Of a DNA stretch of 64,000 nt, positions 46,362 through 55,157 are shown one piece after another. The translations under genes were made by a program, and so were the position numbers. The notes under the pieces are model-generated. The model was not told the DNA's origin and made no database searches. It was given only the letters and a program-made list of their open reading frames with translations. The stretch is from Streptomyces sp. V2I9. Its GTDB lineage: Bacteria > Actinomycetota > Actinomycetes > Streptomycetales > Streptomycetaceae. The first letter of the stretch is position 1; every line of letters starts with the position of its first letter. The DNA lies in NCBI RefSeq assembly GCF_030817475.1, contig NZ_JAUSZJ010000002.1:2576501-2640500 (forward strand), written 5' to 3'.

Positions 46362-47226
46362 TCCCCGCCGCCTTCTCCGCGTTCTTGGCGGCCACCACCG
46401 CGTCGAACACCTCGCGCTTGGGCAGCCCGGCGTCGGCGGCGACGGCGGCGATGGCCTCCTTGCGCCGCTCCCCCGCCTCTTCCCGCACCCGGACGCGCCG
46501 CACCAGTTCCTCGGCGTCCAGCTCCTGGGGCCCGGTGTCGGCGGCGCCCTGCACCACGACGGTGATCTCGCCGCGCACCCCGTCCCCGGCCCACACCGCC
46601 AGCTCACCGAGCGGGCCGCGCTTGACCTCCTCGTACGTCTTGGTCAGCTCCCGGCACACGGCGGCGCGGCGGTCCGCGCCGAAGACCTCGGCCATCGCGG
46701 CGAGGGTGTCGTCCAGCCGGTGCGGGGCCTCGAAGAAGACCATCGTGCGCCGCTCACCGGCGTTCTCGCGGAGCTTGGAGAGCCGTTCACCAGCCTTGCG
46801 GGGCAGAAACCCCTCGAAGCAGAACCGGTCCACGGGCAGTCCGGAGAGGGCGAGGGCGGTGAGCACCGCGCTCGGTCCGGGGACGGCGGTGACGCGGATG
46901 TCCTGCTCCACGGCGGCGGCGACGAGCCGGTAGCCGGGGTCGGAGACGGACGGCATGCCCGCGTCCGTCACCAGCAGGACGCGGGCCCCGCCGGCCAGGG
47001 CCTCCACCAGCTCCGGCGTACGGGCGGACTCGTTCCCCTCGAAGTAGGAGACGACACGCCCCGTGGTGTGGACGCCGAGCGCCTGGGTGAGCCGGCGCAG
47101 CCGCCGGGTGTCCTCGGCGGCGACGACGTCGGCCCGCTCCAGTTCGGCGGCGAGGCGCGGCGGGGCGTCCGCCACGTCACCGATGGGGGTCCCTGCGAGC
47201 ACGAGCGTTCCAGTCGTTCCAGTCAC
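46351..47226 (-). CDS. rsmI: 16S rRNA 2'-O-ribose cytidine methyltransferase
   Basis: A 291-residue TP-methylase-fold enzyme modifying C1402 of 16S rRNA. Motifs: [43 protein letters not shown] and FFEAPHR. I prefer GTG 47226 because GAGG lies 9 nt upstream and it matches the family N-terminus; ATG 47235 is an alternative. It is divergent from pmt, 62 bp away. Confidence 0.93.
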   Translation of the reverse strand: MTGTTGTLVLAGTPIGDVADAPPRLAAELERADVVAAEDTRRLRRLTQALGVHTTGRVVSYFEGNESARTPELVEALAGGARVLLVTDAGMPSVSDPGYRLVAAAVEQDIRVTAVPGPSAVLTALALSGLPVDRFCFEGFLPRKAGERLSKLRENAGERRTMVFFEAPHRLDDTLAAMAEVFGADRRAAVCRELTKTYEEVKRGPLGELAVWAGDGVRGEITVVVQGAADTGPQELDAEELVRRVRVREEAGERRKEAIAAVAADAGLPKREVFDAVVAAKNAEKAAGTAG

Positions 47227-47288
47227 ATCAGCCATCCTCGCAGCACGGGCAGCGCCCTTCGCACAGATGCGTTCCCTACGATGGCGCG

Positions 47289-49058
47289 GTGACGAGTACC
47301 GCACCCGAGACCCAGCGGGGCCACGACGCCGGGGACGCGCTCGGCGAACAGCCGACCTCCTGGCAACGGCGGCTGCGCCGCTTCGGCTACGCCCCCCGCC
47401 CGGAGATCTCCCTCCGTGACCGGCTGGACCCGCCGTACACGCGGCCCGGACGCCAGGTGTGGTCGGTGCTGGCGATCCGCCCGCACGTGGCGGAACGGCT
47501 GGTGCGCTGGTCGGGCTGGGGCGGCCCGCTGCTGGTGACGCTGGTCGCCGGGCTGCTGCGGTTCTGGAACCTGGGCCGGCCGCACGCGGTGATATTCGAC
47601 GAGACGTACTACGCCAAGGACGCGTGGGCGCTGGTCAACCAGGGGTACGAGGGGGCCTGGCCCAAGGACGTCGACAAGCGGATCCTGAACGACCCGTCCT
47701 CCGTTCCGATCCCGACCGATCCCGGCTACGTGGTGCACCCGCCGGTCGGCAAGTGGATCATCGGCTTCGGTGAACAGCTCTTCGGTTTCACGCCGTTCGG
47801 CTGGCGGTTCATGGTGGCGGTGCTCGGCACCCTCTCCGTGCTCCTGCTCTGCCGGATCGGCCGGCGGCTGTTCCGCTCCACGTTCCTGGGCTGCCTGGCG
47901 GGACTGCTGCTCGCGGTGGACGGCCTGCACTTCGTGATGAGCCGGACCGCGCTGCTCGACCTGATCGTCATGTTCTTCGTGCTGGCCGCGTTCGGCTGCC
48001 TGGTGGTGGACCGGGACCACGCCCGCCGCCGGCTGGCCGCCGCGCTGCCGGTGGACGGGGAAGGGGTACTGCGCCCGGACGCCCGGATCGCCGAGACCCT
48101 GCGGCTGGGCTGGCGGCCGTGGCGGCTGGCGGCGGGCGTGATGCTGGGCCTGGCATTCGCCACGAAGTGGAACGGCCTCTACGTCCTGGCCGCGTTCGGC
48201 CTGATGACGGTCCTGTGGGACGTGGGTGCGCGGCGCACGGCGGGCGCGGTCCACCCGTACGGGGCGGTGCTGCGCCGGGACCTGGCCCCCGCGTTCATCT
48301 CCACGGTGCCGGTGGCGATCGTCACGTACGTCGTCTCATGGACCGGCTGGATCGTCACGGACAAGGGCTACTACCGGAACTGGGCGGCCACCGAGGGCAA
48401 GGGCTCCGCGTGGTCCTGGCTCTTCCCGGACTGGCTGCGCAGCCTGTGGCACTACGAGAACCAGGTGTACGACTTCCACGTCGGCCTGACCTCCGGCCAC
48501 ACCTACGAGTCGAACCCGTGGAGCTGGCTGGTCCTCGGCCGCCCCGTCTCGTACTTCTACGAGGAGCAGACGGGCTGCACGGAGTCGACGACCGGCAAGT
48601 GCGCCAGCGAGGTCCTGGCCATCGGCACCCCGCTGCTGTGGTGGCTGGCCTGCTTCGCGCTGGCGTACGTGGTGTGGCGCTGGTTCTTCCGCCGCGACTG
48701 GCGGGCGGGCGCGATCGCCTGCGGTGTGGCGGCGGGCTGGCTGCCCTGGTTCTTCTACCAGGAGCGGACGATCTTCCTCTTCTACGCGGTGGTGTTCGTC
48801 CCGTTCCTCTGCCTGGCGGTCACCATGATGCTCGGCGCGGTCATCGGCCCGGCAGCGGGCACGGGGACCAGGGCCGAACTGGGTCTCACCGAGGACGACC
48901 CCACGGGCGAACGCCGCCGCACGCTGGGGGCGATCGCGGTGGGCGTGCTGGTGCTGCTGATCATCTGGAACTTCATCTACTTCTGGCCGCTGTACACCGG
49001 GACCTCGATCCCGGAGGACCTGTGGCGGGACCGGATGTGGCTGGATACGTGGGTGTAG
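47289..49058 (+). CDS. pmt: Protein O-mannosyltransferase
   Basis: A 589-residue GT39 membrane enzyme that transfers mannose from a polyprenol phosphate donor to secreted proteins. The luminal Asp-Glu is in [13 protein letters not shown], with HPPVGKWII downstream and about ten transmembrane helices. GTG 47289 starts the gene. The last 27 codons are duplicated at 52138-52220 in a diverged form. Streptomyces Pmt is needed for glycoprotein synthesis and phage phiC31 infection. Confidence 0.95.
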   Translation: MTSTAPETQRGHDAGDALGEQPTSWQRRLRRFGYAPRPEISLRDRLDPPYTRPGRQVWSVLAIRPHVAERLVRWSGWGGPLLVTLVAGLLRFWNLGRPHAVIFDETYYAKDAWALVNQGYEGAWPKDVDKRILNDPSSVPIPTDPGYVVHPPVGKWIIGFGEQLFGFTPFGWRFMVAVLGTLSVLLLCRIGRRLFRSTFLGCLAGLLLAVDGLHFVMSRTALLDLIVMFFVLAAFGCLVVDRDHARRRLAAALPVDGEGVLRPDARIAETLRLGWRPWRLAAGVMLGLAFATKWNGLYVLAAFGLMTVLWDVGARRTAGAVHPYGAVLRRDLAPAFISTVPVAIVTYVVSWTGWIVTDKGYYRNWAATEGKGSAWSWLFPDWLRSLWHYENQVYDFHVGLTSGHTYESNPWSWLVLGRPVSYFYEEQTGCTESTTGKCASEVLAIGTPLLWWLACFALAYVVWRWFFRRDWRAGAIACGVAAGWLPWFFYQERTIFLFYAVVFVPFLCLAVTMMLGAVIGPAAGTGTRAELGLTEDDPTGERRRTLGAIAVGVLVLLIIWNFIYFWPLYTGTSIPEDLWRDRMWLDTWV

Positions 49059-49096
49059 GTGGGAGAACGGCGGGCCCGGCACCTGCTGGTGTCGGG
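48976..49096. repeat. Left copy of the 121-bp pmt 3'-end direct repeat
   Basis: It covers the last 27 codons of pmt and half its terminator. A hand alignment with 52138-52258 shows 10 mismatches in 121 positions and no gaps. All five mismatches before the stop are silent third-base changes. Confidence 0.9.
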
Positions 49097-49104
49097 CCCG
49101 CCGT
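49067..49104 (+). terminator. Terminator after pmt
   Basis: A 16-bp stem with one G-U pair (49067-49082 with 49089-49104) around a CTGCTG loop, 8 nt after the pmt stop. Confidence 0.85.
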
Positions 49105-49387
49105 GGTCGTTGGCGGCGCAGCGCTGCCCCCGGCGGAGGGGGGCTCGCCCTTGCCTCCAGGGACCCGGCAGCCATCGAGCGCCGCCGTGCCGGACTGCTG
49201 AGCCGCCGCCTGTATTGGTGTATGCCGTGGTTGCTTCGTCCAGCTTCCGGCCACTGGCATCTGCGACTCCTGCTGAGCGGCACATCTGCAACGGGCTGTC
49301 TTGAGGGCGACGTGAGCTGCGGCCCCGCCGACTGCTGGATCTCCGGTGCCCCTCGGGGAGATCCGCTCACATTCGTGCCGTGACCCC
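49105..49387. other. Gap between pmt and the GIY-YIG-like gene
   Basis: No gene is visible. An 8-bp inverted repeat (49337-49344 with 49357-49364) lies 23 nt beyond the stop of the minus-strand gene and may end its transcript. Confidence 0.5.
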
Positions 49388-50065
49388 TCAGACATCCGGT
49401 GGCTGATGCAATGTTGTCGGCGACACCACTCGGCCGATCCCTGTATCAAGAACCGCCGAGTTTTCCCGCAGTTCCACCTGGGAGAGGGCTGTCCAAGCAG
49501 CGAGCGTCAGGTGGATCAGACCAGGTACGGACTGCGCGTGGATTGCACCACGGGAGCGACTCTGTGCGAGGTTGCGCGGTTGCCAGTCGCCGGACGTACG
49601 TCGCCTGCGGCTGTTCAACGGCGGGACTGTCGCCAATTGCAGGGCGTGTTCCAGTGCAAGGCCGCAGACGATCGGGCCCATCTCCTCGGCCAGCGCGTAT
49701 TCCTTCGAGGGTGCTTCGGGGAGCAGCAGAGGCCAGCGGATCACCACCACCCTCTCCCAGAGTTCGGGTGGCACCGTGTTGGCCAGGTGGTGACTCTCGC
49801 CCACCGGCAAATCCCGCAGGCGACGCCCAGCCTCCTGTGTCTGCCCCACATAGCAAAGACCTGCACCCGCGGCGAACACCCCGTAGAGGGCGCACCCTGT
49901 GACGGCGGGGCTGTCTCCGTGCGCTTCGGTCAGGAGGGCCCCGACACGGTGGGCGAACTGGAAGCGGCGCTCCTGCCACCGTGCAAGCCGCGGGGGATCA
50001 GCCAGCAGGGTCGTCAGCGATGCGCGCCAGCCGCGGTAGGCATCTTCGTAGGTCTGATCGTCCAC
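49388..50065 (-). CDS. GIY-YIG-like nuclease-domain protein
   Basis: A 225-residue protein. The core ALYGVFAAGAGLCYVGQTQ approximates GIY...YIG and is followed by the basic RRLRDL and an acidic EYALAEEMG. These match the order of the catalytic Tyr, Arg and Glu in GIY-YIG nucleases. The C-terminal 60 residues are Arg/Ser-rich. GTG 50065 is provisional; the frame extends to 50200. It lies inside the segment bracketed by diverged pmt ends. Homing, restriction or repair roles are all possible. Confidence 0.55.
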   Translation of the reverse strand: MDDQTYEDAYRGWRASLTTLLADPPRLARWQERRFQFAHRVGALLTEAHGDSPAVTGCALYGVFAAGAGLCYVGQTQEAGRRLRDLPVGESHHLANTVPPELWERVVVIRWPLLLPEAPSKEYALAEEMGPIVCGLALEHALQLATVPPLNSRRRRTSGDWQPRNLAQSRSRGAIHAQSVPGLIHLTLAAWTALSQVELRENSAVLDTGIGRVVSPTTLHQPPDV

Positions 50066-50648
50066 GCACGGCAGCGTAGACCCGGGCTGTGACAATGGGC
50101 AGGGGTGGCTTTCAAAACTGCGCAACCAGCTTGGCCAGGGCCCCCGCCGGCCTGCCCCGGCAGCCTCCCCACGATCCGGCCGCAACGGTCGGCCCCTCAT
50201 CGCCCGAGGGGGTTTCGGCCGGGGCCAACTACTAGGGCACGCTCCTCCTAGTAGGAGGGCTGGTAGCTCTAGTAGTTACCCGCGCACCTCGGCGCCAAGC
50301 CCCCACAGACCGGTTTGCGCAGATCAGAGCCGCCTTGCCGCCCCACGGACAACTCCACCCAAGCCTACTACTAGGGCGCGCCCAAGTAGTAGGAGAACTG
50401 GTAGCTCTAGTAGTTGCCGCACCCTGCGGCAACGCTCACACAAACTCGCCCCCACAGATCAGAGCATGAGCCAGGAGTCCCACCGCAGCCGCTCGGCCGA
50501 CCGGGCTTCCTGGCCTCCAGCGCCTCCGAGCGGCCCCGCCACCCGCCCCAGCCGTCCCAGCTCCGCACCCCCTGGCCACCTCTTCTACTACTGTGAAGGT
50601 GACTGGTAGGAAGGACGCCGACTGCGTCCAGATGTCGGGGAGGCCTGC
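50066..50648. other. Non-coding region with repeat blocks upstream of fic
   Basis: No convincing gene is visible in this 583-bp gap. It contains the two CTACTAG repeat blocks and, further on at 50585-50611, a weaker CTACTACT/CTGGTAG block 38 bp before the fic start. Confidence 0.6.
50227..50415. repeat. Two copies of an inverted CTACTAG/CTAGTAG repeat block
   Basis: Block A (50227-50277) begins AACTACTAG and ends with its inverse CTAGTAGTT. Block B (50366-50415) begins TACTACTAG and ends CTAGTAGTT. Both share GGGC(A/G)CGC, AGTAGGAG and CTGGTAGCTCTAGTAGTT. The similarity runs on to a shared CAGATCAGAGC at 50320-50330 and 50455-50465. Such arrays typically bind a repressor, partition or replication protein; which one is unknown. 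Confidence 0.75.
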
Positions 50649-51992
50649 TTGAAGAAGCCATCACCACCGCCCGATTTCCGCGTCCTCTTCCAAAAAGTCG
50701 TGACGGAGAGCCCTAACAGGCTGCCCGTCGTCCTCAAGGCTGTCCCGGCCGGCCCATCCGACCCCTACCTGCCCTGGGACAAGATGCGCTTCAAGGAGCC
50801 GCCCTCAGGGTTGACCCGCGAGGAATGGTGGCTCGGCATCAAGTTCGTCCGGCAACAAATGCAGCGGACTCTACCCCTGATGGACAAAGAAGGGAAAGAG
50901 TTCACGTTCGCGCTGCCTGACGTACTCCTCAAAGCGCTCGAAGAGATCAACCGCGACACGAGTGGGCAAATCGCAATCAGCGAGCAAGTGACGAATCCCG
51001 CAACCAGGGATCGCTATCTTGTGAACTCTCTGATCGAGGAGGCGATCAACTCCAGTCAGCTCGAAGGGGCCGCAACGACGCGTCGAGTTGCGAAGGAGAT
51101 GATTCGCACAGGCAGGTCCCCCAGGGATCGCGACGAGCGCATGATTTTGAATAACTATGAAGCCATGCGCTTCATTGGGACGATAAGAGAAGAGCGCCTC
51201 ACTCCCGACCTTATCCGCGACATTCACAGGATCGTAACCAAAGGAACTCTGTCCAACCCAGATGCCGCGGGCAGATTTCAGTTGCCCGACGAAGATCGTA
51301 TCGGCGTTTTCACCGACTCCGGCCTCGAACTGCACCAGCCGCCCGACGCCGAGAATCTGCCCGACAGGCTCCAGCGTCTTTGTGACTTTGCGAACGGTGA
51401 GATCGGAGACGGATACGTTCCACCTGTTCTGAGAGCCATCACCCTTCACTTCATGTTGGGGTACGAGCACCCCTTCGAAGACGGGAATGGGCGGACCGCG
51501 CGCGCCATCTTCTACTGGTCGATGCTGAGTCAAGGTTACTGGCTGACGGAATTCATTGTCATTTCTGCAATCCTCAAGGGGGCGCCCTCCAGGTATGCGC
51601 GAAGCTATCTGTACGCCGAGGAAGAGAATGACCTGACGTACTTTTATCTCTATCAGATCGAGGTACTCCAGAGGGCCATCAAGCAGCTTCATCAATATCT
51701 CGCAGATAAAATGAGTGAACTGCGAAGGCTACAGGAGACCGTCTCCACCGCCCCCAGTATCTTCAATGCACGGCAAGCTGCCGTACTGGAGCATGCGCTG
51801 AAGAAGCCCAACGCCAACTTCACCGCCAAGTCGCACAAGAACAGCCATGACGTCGTCTACGAAACGGCCAGGCAGGACCTCATGGGGCTTGAGAAACGTG
51901 GATTGCTGACTCGATTTCGCCAGGGGCGTGAATTCATCTGGACACCCGTGAGCAACCTGCGAGAGGTTTTGCGTAAACTTGAGGACCACTGA
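50649..51992 (+). CDS. Fic-family protein (class II, with winged-helix tail)
   Basis: A 447-residue protein. The Fic motif is HPFEDGNGR at residues 274-282 and the inhibitory motif SSQLEG at 135-140 precedes it, which defines class II. A C-terminal winged-helix-like segment (HDVVYETARQDLMGLEKRGL) follows. Fic enzymes transfer AMP or related groups to proteins. TTG 50649 has GGGAGG 6 nt upstream. Codon use is visibly poorer in G/C at third positions than in neighbours, suggesting transfer. Confidence 0.9.
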   Translation: MKKPSPPPDFRVLFQKVVTESPNRLPVVLKAVPAGPSDPYLPWDKMRFKEPPSGLTREEWWLGIKFVRQQMQRTLPLMDKEGKEFTFALPDVLLKALEEINRDTSGQIAISEQVTNPATRDRYLVNSLIEEAINSSQLEGAATTRRVAKEMIRTGRSPRDRDERMILNNYEAMRFIGTIREERLTPDLIRDIHRIVTKGTLSNPDAAGRFQLPDEDRIGVFTDSGLELHQPPDAENLPDRLQRLCDFANGEIGDGYVPPVLRAITLHFMLGYEHPFEDGNGRTARAIFYWSMLSQGYWLTEFIVISAILKGAPSRYARSYLYAEEENDLTYFYLYQIEVLQRAIKQLHQYLADKMSELRRLQETVSTAPSIFNARQAAVLEHALKKPNANFTAKSHKNSHDVVYETARQDLMGLEKRGLLTRFRQGREFIWTPVSNLREVLRKLEDH

Positions 51993-52137
51993 CCACACCA
52001 GGTCGGTGGCGTGTCGGATGAGCGGACACCTCCGCTCCTCCTCAGGGTGCAGAGACGGCCCACGGCGGACGGCGGCCAGCTCTCTGGAACTGTTTTGGCT
52101 GCTCAGCGCGGTGCCACGCCCACGTCGCAGAGCGTGG

Positions 52138-52220
52138 TCTACTTCTGGCCGCTGTACACGGGGACGTCGATCCCGGAGGACCTGTGGCGGGACCGGATGT
52201 GGCTGGACACCTGGGTCTAG
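52138..52220 (+). pseudogene. Detached 3' end of a second pmt (last 27 codons)
   Basis: The frame reads [18 protein letters not shown] and on to the identical C-terminus of Pmt, then TAG. It differs from the intact pmt end at five third-base positions, none changing an amino acid except the first Ile/Val at the junction. Similarity continues through the terminator arm to 52258 and then stops. Upstream sequence (51993-52137) shows no pmt similarity and no other gene. Confidence 0.88.
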
Positions 52221-52309
52221 CTGGGGAAACGGCGGGCCCGGCACCTGGTGGTGCCGGGGGAAGCCGGAAATCCGTCGCCCGCCCGGCGTCCGCGGAGAAC
52301 AATGCCGGG

Positions 52310-52933
52310 ATGGGGACAGACCTGCACGGCTTCATCGAGTGCCGCTGGGACCGCTGGCTGGACGAGGACGATCGCGTGTGGTTCCCGGCCATCGATCTCT
52401 CGCACCTCTACAACGGGCGCGACTACGGCGCCTTCGGCTCCTTGTTCGGTGTCCGCGACACCGCCTCGTTCCGCCCGCTCGCCGATCACCGGGGCCTGCC
52501 CCCGGACGTGTCGGAAGGAGTCCTCGCCGCCTTCGAGCCCTGGAACGACGATCAGCACGGCGCGTCCTGGATCTCCTGGGCAGAGCTGACAACCGCAGAC
52601 TGGGACGAGCTCTCGCACGAGGTCGACGGCTGCGTCCACGAGTTCCGCCGGGGTTCCGACGGCGGCTGGACGATGCACGGACGGAATTCCGGTCTCACCC
52701 GCTTCGCAGAGCTCTCCGGCCTCACGGACCCCCGGCAGGTCCACTCCGCGGGCAGCGTCTACCCCGAGAACACCGAGTGGCCGGACGGCAACCGCCTCTT
52801 CCGCGTAGGCCGACTGCGGCGGAAGGACGTCGTGCCCGAGAGCGAATGGGGGGCCGTGTGGTCAGTGATGCGGACGCTGGCGGGTCTGCACGGCGACGAA
52901 GGGGTCCGCCTGGTCGTCCGGTTCGACGGCTGA
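52310..52933 (+). CDS. Hypothetical protein
   Basis: A 207-residue soluble protein, rich in Trp and Asp, starting MGTDLHGFIECR. Notable patches are WFPAIDLSHLYNGRDYGAFG, SWISWAELTTADWDEL and VPESEWGAVWSVM. I recognise no family. It starts 52 bp after the right-hand pmt repeat and ends at a large palindrome. Third positions are G/C-rich as in the core genome. Confidence 0.7.
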   Translation: MGTDLHGFIECRWDRWLDEDDRVWFPAIDLSHLYNGRDYGAFGSLFGVRDTASFRPLADHRGLPPDVSEGVLAAFEPWNDDQHGASWISWAELTTADWDELSHEVDGCVHEFRRGSDGGWTMHGRNSGLTRFAELSGLTDPRQVHSAGSVYPENTEWPDGNRLFRVGRLRRKDVVPESEWGAVWSVMRTLAGLHGDEGVRLVVRFDG

Positions 52934-52959
52934 CACCACCGGAACCGAACCCACGCACG

Positions 52960-53003
52960 CATGCGGGTGGCCGCGACGAGATCTCGTCGCGGCCACCCGC
53001 ATG
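52960..53003. terminator. Perfect 44-bp palindrome, bidirectional terminator
   Basis: Arms 52960-52981 and 52982-53003 are perfectly complementary over 22 bp with no spacer, centred on GAGATCTC. It lies between the convergent genes ending at 52933 and 53029. Confidence 0.85.
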
Positions 53004-53028
53004 TGGTGCCGGAGCAGGCTCGGTCAGC

Positions 53029-53196
53029 CTAGAAATAATGCTTTCGTCCGCCGACGGCGCGGCCGGTCGCACCGAGAATCCAGAGGATCGCTCCGACGAC
53101 TATGAGAATTCCGCCGACCGTCGTCAGGAGCGACATACCGACGAGCAGTCCGATGATGAGGAGAAGAAGTCCAAGGAGAATCATGCCAAATCCCAT
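53029..53196 (-). CDS. Small two-helix membrane protein, DUF6131-like
   Basis: A 55-residue protein with two hydrophobic helices (MILLGLLLLIIGLLVGM and GGILIVVGAILWILG) and the conserved ending GATGRAVGGRKHYF. This fits DUF6131, a common actinobacterial family of about 50 residues. Start ATG 53196 is used; ATG 53184 (MILLG) fits the usual family start equally well. Function unknown. Confidence 0.8.
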   Translation of the reverse strand: MGFGMILLGLLLLIIGLLVGMSLLTTVGGILIVVGAILWILGATGRAVGGRKHYF

Positions 53197-53377
53197 CGCC
53201 GAGTCCGAGTAGGTGCGTGAGCACCCACAGTTCGCAACGGTCGCGGTGCACCCGATCGATCGGTTCCGGCGGTGGAACACCACCGGAACTCGTTGCGTTC
53301 GTCCTAGTGCCCGGCCATTCGGCGCTTACACACATCACATCCACACATCATCGAATCTACGTTCGCCGCCGCCGTGA

Positions 53378-53962
53378 TCAGGTGCGTCGCTTCCATACAA
53401 GGAAGACCGCGGCCACCCCCGACAGGGCCAGGAAGAGCGCGGCCGCCCCGGCCGTCAGCCATGCCAGCAGGGCCGCGCCGCCTCCCCCGACGTCCGCGTC
53501 ACGGGCCACCACCTGCGGATCGTCCGCCTGGTACCGGACGGTGACGGCCGCGCCCACGGACTGCTTGCCGCCCCCGCTGCCCACCGGGAGGTCGGCCACC
53601 ACGGTCCGTCCGCCGGCCTCGAACTTCACCTCGCACTGGCCCGTCATGCACGCTCCGGCGGTGTGCAGCGTCGCCTCAGCCCGTTCGCCGTTCTGGAGCG
53701 AGCGCAGATGCTGGGCCGCCGGGAACATCACCAGCGCCGACAGCGCGCCCAGCAGCAGGGCGAGGGCCAGCGACATGAGCAAGGAGGCGCGGGGCCCCGG
53801 ATGGTTCTCGCTCCCGCTGCTCCCCGCGTCGCCGGACACGCCCGCGTTCGACCGTGTGCCCACCCCGGAGCGGCCCCCGTTCACCGTGCCGTCCAACCCG
53901 ATCCCCCTCCCGTGCGACCACCGGCGCCCGGCCGGCGCTCCCCGGCCCCGTGGGGCCCGCAT
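53378..53962 (-). CDS. Membrane protein, DUF3592-like
   Basis: A 194-residue protein. After a Gly/Ser/Arg-rich N-terminus of about 60 residues comes a helix (SLLMSLALALLLGALSALVM). An extracytoplasmic part with a Cys pair (GACMTGQCEVKF) and VTVRYQADDP follows, then a second helix (LLAWLTAGAAALFLALSGVA) and a basic end. The plan matches the product of 17642-18112. The true start may lie later than ATG 53962, since the N-terminus is low-complexity. Confidence 0.72.
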   Translation of the reverse strand: MRAPRGRGAPAGRRWSHGRGIGLDGTVNGGRSGVGTRSNAGVSGDAGSSGSENHPGPRASLLMSLALALLLGALSALVMFPAAQHLRSLQNGERAEATLHTAGACMTGQCEVKFEAGGRTVVADLPVGSGGGKQSVGAAVTVRYQADDPQVVARDADVGGGGAALLAWLTAGAAALFLALSGVAAVFLVWKRRT

Positions 53963-54064
53963 GGTCGTGTGGGCCCTCCGGTGGTCGCGTGGGCCCTCGT
54001 TTCGTCGTTTTCGAGCAGGTTAGACGGGTCGGCGGGGCGATTTCAGGGGTGATGTCGGCACAGC

Positions 54065-54107
54065 GGGCCCGTCCCGATTGCCGACACCAGGCAATCGGGA
54101 CGGGCCC
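54065..54107. other. Perfect 18-bp hairpin between divergent starts
   Basis: Arms 54065-54082 and 54090-54107 pair perfectly around a GACACCA loop. The site is upstream of both neighbouring genes (53962 minus, 54152 plus), where a terminator is not expected. It may block read-through, attenuate the plus gene, or mark a lost gene. Confidence 0.75.
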
Positions 54108-54151
54108 TCGCGTAGGTTGAGCGCCGTCGCAGTCGAACGGAAGGCAACAGT

Positions 54152-54997
54152 GTGAAGGCGTACGACCTGGGGTTCGGGGAAGCCGCGGACGAGCTGTCGA
54201 TCCGGCCGGGCGGAGCCGTCGGGATGGAGCTGCCCGACGCCCACGTCGCCGGGTGGTGCGGGGGACGCGGGCCCGGCATCGAGACGGCGGCGTGGCCCCG
54301 GAGCCCCGTCACCGGGCTGCCGATGACCCACGTCCTCACCCTCGAACTGCCCGAGGACTACCGGCGCAAGGGCGACCGCCTGGTGGCCGTATCCCTCTTC
54401 CACGCCGACGACCACGTCGCCGACGACATCGAGGGCGTCGCCGAGCTGCTGGAAGGGGCCGCGCCCACCGCCGAGCAGGCCGCCGATCCGTTCCTGGCCG
54501 AGGTGGCGGCAGCCGCGGCGGCCCGCCACCCCGAGCAGGAGGACCTGGAGGACCTCATCGGCGGCGCGCACGCGCTCATCCGGCTCACCGCCGAGGAGTT
54601 CGCCGCGCCCCGCATCGACCCTCCGGCCGACATCCGGCCCGCCGCCCTCGGCGACAAGTACAGCCGCGGCCAGAACGCCTGGGACGACAGCGCCCCCGAG
54701 ACCACGGTCTGGATCGGCGAGCGCACCGGCGATCCGAACACCGGCATCGCGCCCTCCGGGACGGGCGAGGGCGGCTATGTGCCGGCCTGGTCCTCGGACG
54801 ACAAGGAACTCGAAGCGCTCTGGTCGTCCCTCGACGGGATCTCACACCTCGGCGGAACGGTGATGCCCTGCCAGGCGATGCCGGAAGGGCTGACCCCGTA
54901 CGTATTGGAGCTGGAGGACGGCGTCGGCGGGATCAACCTCGGCGGCGGCGCGGCCCAACTCGACCTGGAGACGGGCTACTTCGACTGGGCGCAGTGA
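54152..54997 (+). CDS. Hypothetical protein
   Basis: A 281-residue acidic soluble protein with no recognised domain. Features include MKAYDLGFGEAADELSIRPG at the N-terminus, HVLTLELPEDYRRKGDRLVA, and a C-terminal LEDGVGGINLGGGAAQLDLE that resembles substrate-cleft loops of DUF1963-like proteins. GTG 54152 has GAAGG 9 nt upstream. Its third positions are G/C-rich as in core genes. Confidence 0.65.
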   Translation: MKAYDLGFGEAADELSIRPGGAVGMELPDAHVAGWCGGRGPGIETAAWPRSPVTGLPMTHVLTLELPEDYRRKGDRLVAVSLFHADDHVADDIEGVAELLEGAAPTAEQAADPFLAEVAAAAAARHPEQEDLEDLIGGAHALIRLTAEEFAAPRIDPPADIRPAALGDKYSRGQNAWDDSAPETTVWIGERTGDPNTGIAPSGTGEGGYVPAWSSDDKELEALWSSLDGISHLGGTVMPCQAMPEGLTPYVLELEDGVGGINLGGGAAQLDLETGYFDWAQ

Positions 54998-55157
54998 CCC
55001 GCGCGGTGCGGCCCGCCGGGCATCGGGCGGCCGGACTCCGTAGAGCGTCGGCCTCCCGACCGAGGATCTGAGGGCCTGCGCCCGAGGGTCTCAGGACCCG
55101 AAGGGGGCAGGGCCCGAAAGGGGCAGGGCTGAGGGCCTGGCGGGGCGGGGCTGACGC

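Noticed and set aside
49059..49304. Short frames between pmt and the GIY-YIG-like gene
   Set aside because: Composition is Arg/Pro-rich on either strand, no ribosome site is seen, and third positions are not biased as in genes.
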